Positions 60,269-64,000 of a stretch of DNA of 64,000 nucleotides are shown here, piece by piece (position 1 is the first letter of the stretch; every line of letters begins with the position of its first letter). The notes under the pieces are model-generated. The model had not been told where the DNA came from, did not search any database, and worked only from the letters and a program-made list of their open reading frames with translations. The position numbers and the translations under genes are program-made. Origin of the DNA: G965220305 sp965220305. Lineage in GTDB: Bacteria; Chloroflexota; Dehalococcoidia; Lucifugimonadales; UBA3495. The stretch is taken from NCBI GenBank assembly GCA_965220305.1, contig OZ244817.1:4370800-4434799 (forward strand). Direction: 5' to 3'.

Positions 60269-61897
60269 TCACGAAGGTTCTTTAGACGCTAATGCAACGG
60301 AACCGGTCTCGGGGGAATCAGGTTCATTGGAATTGGGCTCGGGGTAATTATCGTCGATGGGAATAGCCAGCGTGATGTCCACGTTGTTGTCCCGGTCGAT
60401 GACAACCTGTTCCACGACCATCTGGAGAATCTCCTTGCGCTGCTCGGGAGTCAACTCGTCCAGGCCCTGGCCGAGATCCCTCGCCCACGTGAGGACAGTC
60501 TCCATCAGCCGCCGTTTCTCGGCTCCGCCAGCCTCCCGCGCCCGGTAATCGTCGAGCTTCGCCCTGGCGCTCTCCAGCCGCTCGGTGATGAACCTGCGCT
60601 GGAGGTCGAGCTGGGCCTCGGTGATCTTCCCCGACACGAACAGCCTGATGGCCCGGTCCTCTTCCATCTGGATGCTCCGCAGGTCCCGCTCGGCCTGGGC
60701 GATCTCCTCCGCCAAGCCGCCACCCTCCTGGGCATTGAGGGTGTCGATACCGGCGACGATCAGGTCGGGGTTCTGGATCACCCGCTTCACCTCGCTCCAG
60801 ATCGGCTCTTCCAACCGTTCGGCCCGGATGTGGGGACGCTCCCGGCAGCCCAGGCGCATGCTCTGCATCCCGTTGCACATGTAGTATCGGCGGGGGGTGG
60901 TCAGCTCGTATTGGTATTTCTTGCCGTTCCGGACGCTGGTGTTGGTCCAGGCGGCCCTGGCATGGAAGTTGTGGCCGCACTCGCCGCATTTCAGCAGGTG
61001 CTGCAACTGGTAGAGCACCTTCGTGTTCCTCTTGGCCTTCCGGCTCCGCTGCTTCTTCAGCGCCTGCGCCCGCTCCCAGGTCTCATCGTCGATGATTTGC
61101 GGAATCGGTATCTCAATCCAGGTGTCTTCCGGCTGGTCGTAGATTTTCATGCCGTCCTCGGTGGAGACGTGGCGGTACTTGCCGTAGAGCCAGGTGCCGG
61201 TGTAGGCGGCGTTCCCCAGAATGTGGTGCACGCGGGACTGGAGCCACAGCATCTTGCCGGTCTGGGTGGGGATTCCTTCGTCGGTCAGCCGCACGGCAAT
61301 GGAGTAGGACCCCATCCCCTCGTGGACGTACATGTGGAAGATGCGGCGGACGGCCTCCGCCTGCTCCTCGATCACCTCGGCCCGGCCGTCGTTCCCGATG
61401 CGGTATCCGTAGGGGAGGCCGCCGGTGGGCACCCGTCCCTGCTTGGCCGTCCCCCGCTTGCCCAGGGTGGACCGCTCCCGGAAGTTGTCCAGCTCAATCT
61501 TGCCGATGGCCGCCATCAGGCCGAAGGTCTTCATGTCGATGGCGTCCATGACGGCTTCCAGCCGGATCTGGTGGGCCTCGACGACCTCCATGAGGGCGGC
61601 GGCGGGATACATGCCCCGGCTGAGGCGGTCGGACTTCCAGCAGACGATGACGTCGAAGCGTCCCTTCCTGGCGTCGGCCAGCATCCGCTGGAACTCGGGG
61701 CGTTTCTTGCTCCAGCCCGGGCCCACCTCCTGGTAGCGGGCGGTGATGGTCAGGCCCTTGCCTTCGCAGTAGGCTTCCATCTCGCCGGTCTGCTCGGAGA
61801 TGGAGGTCTTGTCCTCCCCGTCCTGGCTTTTGTCCGAGACGCGGGCGTAGATGGCCGCCCGGTTCGGCTCCGTCTTCCTGTAGTTGGTCTTGGCCAT
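60269..61897 (-). CDS. Large serine recombinase
   Basis: The 542-residue protein has the resolvase catalytic domain (RAAIYARVSDKSQ with Ser21, then FDVIVCWKSDRLSRG), the recombinase domain (GLPYGYRIGNDGRAEVIEEQ), a zinc-ribbon with CGECGHNFHARA and later Cys (MCNG, CRER), a coiled coil (EIAQAERDLRSIQMEEDRA) and a C-terminal tail. Such integrases insert and excise phages and integrative elements between attP and attB. AAGGGGGA lies upstream of ATG 61897. It probably mobilises the element that continues to the right. Confidence 0.92.
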   Translation of the reverse strand: MAKTNYRKTEPNRAAIYARVSDKSQDGEDKTSISEQTGEMEAYCEGKGLTITARYQEVGPGWSKKRPEFQRMLADARKGRFDVIVCWKSDRLSRGMYPAAALMEVVEAHQIRLEAVMDAIDMKTFGLMAAIGKIELDNFRERSTLGKRGTAKQGRVPTGGLPYGYRIGNDGRAEVIEEQAEAVRRIFHMYVHEGMGSYSIAVRLTDEGIPTQTGKMLWLQSRVHHILGNAAYTGTWLYGKYRHVSTEDGMKIYDQPEDTWIEIPIPQIIDDETWERAQALKKQRSRKAKRNTKVLYQLQHLLKCGECGHNFHARAAWTNTSVRNGKKYQYELTTPRRYYMCNGMQSMRLGCRERPHIRAERLEEPIWSEVKRVIQNPDLIVAGIDTLNAQEGGGLAEEIAQAERDLRSIQMEEDRAIRLFVSGKITEAQLDLQRRFITERLESARAKLDDYRAREAGGAEKRRLMETVLTWARDLGQGLDELTPEQRKEILQMVVEQVVIDRDNNVDITLAIPIDDNYPEPNSNEPDSPETGSVALASKEPS

Positions 61898-61965
61898 TGC
61901 TCCCCCTTACGTGATCCCGTTTCCCTTGTTGCCGGAGATGCCGGTTGAACAATCCCGTTCAGCGT

Positions 61966-62352
61966 TCAAGCGATCTCGATGTCGGTGAGTTCGAAGTCTC
62001 CACCCTTGAACAGAAGGGGTTCCCGGGTAGCTTCCGCAAGCGCATAGGAGAAGCAGTCGCCGAAGTTCAGCCCCGCCGGATGGTTGCCCTTGCCGAATCG
62101 CCGCCAAGCCCGGCGTGCGGCCTGCGCCTGTTCAGTGGTGACCGGCTCCAACTCAATCCCCGCCTCTTGCAGGAAGGCGTCAAGCTCGTAACCGGCTGCG
62201 GCGCCACTGCGACTTTCAAGGACGATTGTCGTTTCCACCAGAGCGGCGACCGACATGCGGCGGGAAGATGCCGTGGCGATAGCCCTGGCAAAGCGCTCCG
62301 CGTCCGGCTCGTGGAACAGGACCGCCAGGACCGCCGACGTGTCAACGATCAC
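61966..62352 (-). CDS. vapC: VapC-like PIN-domain toxin
   Basis: The 128-residue protein has the four acidic PIN residues: Asp4 in MIVDTSAV, Glu40 in ALVETTIV, Asp99 in NFGDCFSYALA and Asp119 in KGGDFELT. It is an expected ribonuclease toxin and overlaps its antitoxin gene by four bases. It lies between the recombinase and the antitoxin, in the integrative element, where such pairs help maintenance. Confidence 0.92.
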   Translation of the reverse strand: MIVDTSAVLAVLFHEPDAERFARAIATASSRRMSVAALVETTIVLESRSGAAAGYELDAFLQEAGIELEPVTTEQAQAARRAWRRFGKGNHPAGLNFGDCFSYALAEATREPLLFKGGDFELTDIEIA

Positions 62353-62606
62353 TTTGGCAGCCCCCGCTCGTCGTACAGGAAGTCGCCGTGCTCGACGGCG
62401 GAGGGGCCGTCGCCCAACATGCCTGCGCAGCGTTTTCCGATGGCGAGAAGTCGCTGAACGCGGGCTTCGGCGCTGCGTTCGCTCTTCTCGCGCTCCAAGC
62501 GCTCCTTGAGGGCCACCGTAATCGCGCCGGTCATGGTCTCCCCGGTAAGCTGCGCCAACTCACTGGCGAGCTGACACGTCTCCTCGTTCTTGATGTTGAT
62601 GCTCAC
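62349..62606 (-). CDS. vapB: VapB-like antitoxin (Rv0623 type)
   Basis: The 85-residue protein begins MSINIKNEETCQLASELAQL, then TGETMTGAITVALKERLERE, matching the VapB family that binds DNA through its N-terminus and VapC through its C-terminus. ATG 62606 is preceded by GGAGGTTGC. The AT-rich stretch at 62635-62660 (TATATAATTC on the plus strand) probably holds its promoter. Confidence 0.88.
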   Translation of the reverse strand: MSINIKNEETCQLASELAQLTGETMTGAITVALKERLEREKSERSAEARVQRLLAIGKRCAGMLGDGPSAVEHGDFLYDERGLPK

Positions 62607-62725
62607 TGCAACCTCCTAGTACGGGTAGACGTCCCGTATATAATTCTACCATACACCCTGTCGCCGCCTGGTGCAACCGCAGGCGGGACGTCGGGGCAAA
62701 CCGCTCGGGGGATAGCCAGCCAGCA

Positions 62726-62986
62726 TCAGTGATCTGCTTCCGGGTTGCCCTGGGAGGACGAGTCCTTCTCCGGCGCAGTGGTCCCGCCCTTGCTCCGGTC
62801 GAAGTCAAGGTCGGAGTCTGTTTGGGCGGCGCCGTCCCTGGTGGCGTACCTGACCATCAGGGACAGGAGGCGGCGCAGCCGGTCCTCGGCGTCGGGTCCG
62901 GGGTTGGAGAAGACCCGGACCACGCCGATCTCCGGGGCGTCCCCGGCGGGCCTCCGTTTTTTGTTCTGTCCTTTCTTATCTCTCAT
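62726..62986 (-). CDS. Hypothetical protein of the integrative element
   Basis: The 86-residue protein is charged and low in hydrophobic residues, with a basic N-terminus (KKGQNKKRRPAGD), a short central helical part (AEDRLRRLLSLMVRYATRD) and an acidic tail. No family was recognised. Its central segment could mediate small protein contacts. It belongs by strand and position to the element around the recombinase. Confidence 0.45.
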   Translation of the reverse strand: MRDKKGQNKKRRPAGDAPEIGVVRVFSNPGPDAEDRLRRLLSLMVRYATRDGAAQTDSDLDFDRSKGGTTAPEKDSSSQGNPEADH

Positions 62987-63111
62987 TTCACGTGGCTGCG
63001 GCGGCCTTTTCCCGGTCCGCCGTCCTCTCGTTGGTCGTTCGTGATGGGGCCGCCGGCGCGGGCGGACGGGACGGGCGCCGGCGGCCTATGGGTTGCGCTA
63101 TGGGTCAGGGT

Positions 63112-63477
63112 CTAGCCTTCGTCCTCTTCCCCGTCCCCGTCCTCTTCAGGGACGGGTTCAGGGTCGGGCGCCGGAACGTCTTCGCCCGTGAGGATGTCCG
63201 GGCCGCCGGGCATCCGGCTGGCGAAGCGGAGCAGGGCCAGCATGGGTCCCCCGGAGGGCTCGACGCCCTCATTGCGCCAGCGGCGCAGCTGCTTGCCGTC
63301 CACGCCGATGGCCTGGGCGAAGCCGGTCCAGGTGAGCCCGCTGGCCTCCTTCAACCTGGTCAGGCGCTCGGGGAAGTCCTCGGGCATCACGCCGGTCTCC
63401 AGGGGCAGCAGGCGGCCGCCGATGGAGATCCGGTCCGGCCGCCCGTCGAAACAGGGTTCAGGGTTGTGGTTCGTCAT
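63112..63477 (-). CDS. Helix-turn-helix protein with acidic tail
   Basis: The 121-residue protein has an HTH of the XRE type at about residues 36-72 (ERLTRLKEASGLTWTGFAQ, IGVDGKQLRRWRNEG), a helical extension, and a highly acidic C-terminus (PEPVPEEDGDGEEDEG). The overlap of its start (63477) with the preceding gene's end (63458) suggests coupling. It may regulate the element's genes. Confidence 0.7.
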   Translation of the reverse strand: MTNHNPEPCFDGRPDRISIGGRLLPLETGVMPEDFPERLTRLKEASGLTWTGFAQAIGVDGKQLRRWRNEGVEPSGGPMLALLRFASRMPGGPDILTGEDVPAPDPEPVPEEDGDGEEDEG

Positions 63478-63745
63478 CGATTACCTCCAATCTGAAAAGC
63501 TGGTGAAAGTCGTCCACACCGAGGGCCTTGAGCATCCGCCTGCGGATGCGTCCCGAGGGCGCGCGCCCTTCGTTGACCAGCATGGAGACGTAGCCGGGGC
63601 TGACCCCGATCTCCCGGGCGAGCCAGTTCTGGGAACGGTTGAGCAAAGCCAGCCGCTCCCAGAGGGCCGCCGCGTTAAGCCGGACGACGCTCCGTCCCCG
63701 ACGCCCCAGGGGGCCTCTCGTGCAGTTGGTATTTTGTGAACACAT
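63458..63745 (-). CDS. Helix-turn-helix (XRE-like) protein
   Basis: The 95-residue protein has an XRE HTH at about 25-60: LWERLALLNRSQNWLAREIG, then VSPGYVSMLVNEGRAPSG. A start at GTG/ATG nearer VVRLNAAALWERLALL is possible, since the first 20 residues (with two Cys) look unconserved. With the downstream HTH gene it forms a regulatory pair of the element. Confidence 0.65.
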   Translation of the reverse strand: MCSQNTNCTRGPLGRRGRSVVRLNAAALWERLALLNRSQNWLAREIGVSPGYVSMLVNEGRAPSGRIRRRMLKALGVDDFHQLFRLEVIDDEPQP

Positions 63746-63811
63746 GGTTTGCCACCTCCTGTTGGAATGGGAACGAAATCCGGTGAAATGCTCCCCTCCC
63801 TGGGCCGTCGT

Positions 63812-64000
63812 TCATCCGTTCAGGGGCAGATGGGCGGGTTCCCAATCGCCGGGGGTGAGCCAGGCCCGGCCCAGCGGCCCCAGGGCCTCGATGATCTTCC
63901 GGTTCGACACCCACAGGGGCACGGCCACCCGCAACCGCTCCATCTCCCTTGCCGCCAGGGTCAGAAAGTGGGTGGCGGCGATGTCGCCGTCGAAGACGAC
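63812..64000 (-). CDS. Hypothetical protein, partial at the window edge
   Basis: A frame open at 64000 encodes 62 residues to a TGA at 63814-63812: VVFDGDIAATHFLTLAAREM, then LRVAVPLWVSNRKIIEALGP and PGDWEPAHLPLNG. The codon choice and GC3 fit a real coding sequence. The N-terminus lies outside the window, so no family could be assigned. Confidence 0.5.
   Translation of the reverse strand, partial: VVFDGDIAATHFLTLAAREMERLRVAVPLWVSNRKIIEALGPLGRAWLTPGDWEPAHLPLNG

Noticed and set aside
33883..60281. Possible attachment-site pair: GTAATCAGGTTCACC after tRNA-Ala and GTGAACCTAATCAC near 60255
   Set aside because: The two are inverted relative to each other and differ at two positions. No copy of the tRNA 3' end was found near the recombinase, so integration at this tRNA is not supported.

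Overview
The window is a 64-kb piece of a GC-rich bacterial chromosome. The gene set suggests a Chloroflexota lineage of the SAR202/Dehalococcoidia type: several LLM-class (flavin/F420) oxidoreductases, family III CoA-transferases, an SMP-30 lactonase, a cyclase-family hydrolase, NHL beta-propeller and peptidase MA-family proteins, and an F420-type nitroreductase-fold protein. This placement is inferred from gene content only; there is no rRNA gene to confirm it.

Positions 1-33.9 kb are dense housekeeping and catabolic DNA. The window opens in a glycine/betaine/sarcosine-reductase-like pair: a partial GrdE-like proprotein and a GrdB-like protein whose reading frame crosses an in-frame TGA, read here as selenocysteine, followed at once by a perfect SECIS-like hairpin. 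Next come a universal stress protein, an LLM oxidoreductase, and a CoA-thioester catabolic block on the minus strand (DinB/maleylpyruvate-isomerase-like protein, extradiol-dioxygenase-like VOC protein, enoyl-CoA hydratase, two CaiB/BaiF CoA-transferases). After these lie a periplasmic-binding-fold protein, a membrane-anchored metallopeptidase, XerD, UvrC, an aldehyde dehydrogenase, ArgH, Rpe and L28. The block ends with an amidase that has an AtzG/GatC-like small partner, an SMP-30 lactonase, an NHL protein and tRNA-Ala(GGC). One FAD oxidoreductase here carries an in-frame ochre codon. Several promoters with a 17-bp spacer and a TATAAT-like -10 box can be read.

From tRNA-Ala to about 46.7 kb is a decaying accessory region. 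It holds a 121-bp MITE, an AT-richer stretch with an orphan tandem paralogue pair, relics of a subtilisin-like protease and a ParA ATPase, and four insertion sequences (two IS5-family, two IS630-family sharing one TA). One IS5 copy splits a peptidase MA-family gene. An EVE/Mrr-type restriction endonuclease is broken by two stops and a frameshift.

From 46.7 to 59.1 kb is a defence island. A compact minus-strand operon encodes a type I restriction-modification system (HsdM, HsdS, HsdR) with extra genes placed inside it: a DUF4160/DUF2442 pair, a HicAB toxin-antitoxin pair, a TIR-like-domain protein between HsdS and HsdR, and a YgjP/SprT-like metallopeptidase at the end. Upstream and divergent is a gene with a nucleoside-deoxyribosyltransferase/TIR-like C-terminal domain, split by an IS701-family element. 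Excising the element and one CTAG target copy restores the frame exactly. An IS5-family element follows; it has the same terminal repeats as the MITE 25 kb away.

From 60.2 kb to the end is an integrated element: a large serine recombinase, a VapBC pair, two small HTH proteins and hypothetical proteins, all on the minus strand. It continues past the window edge.
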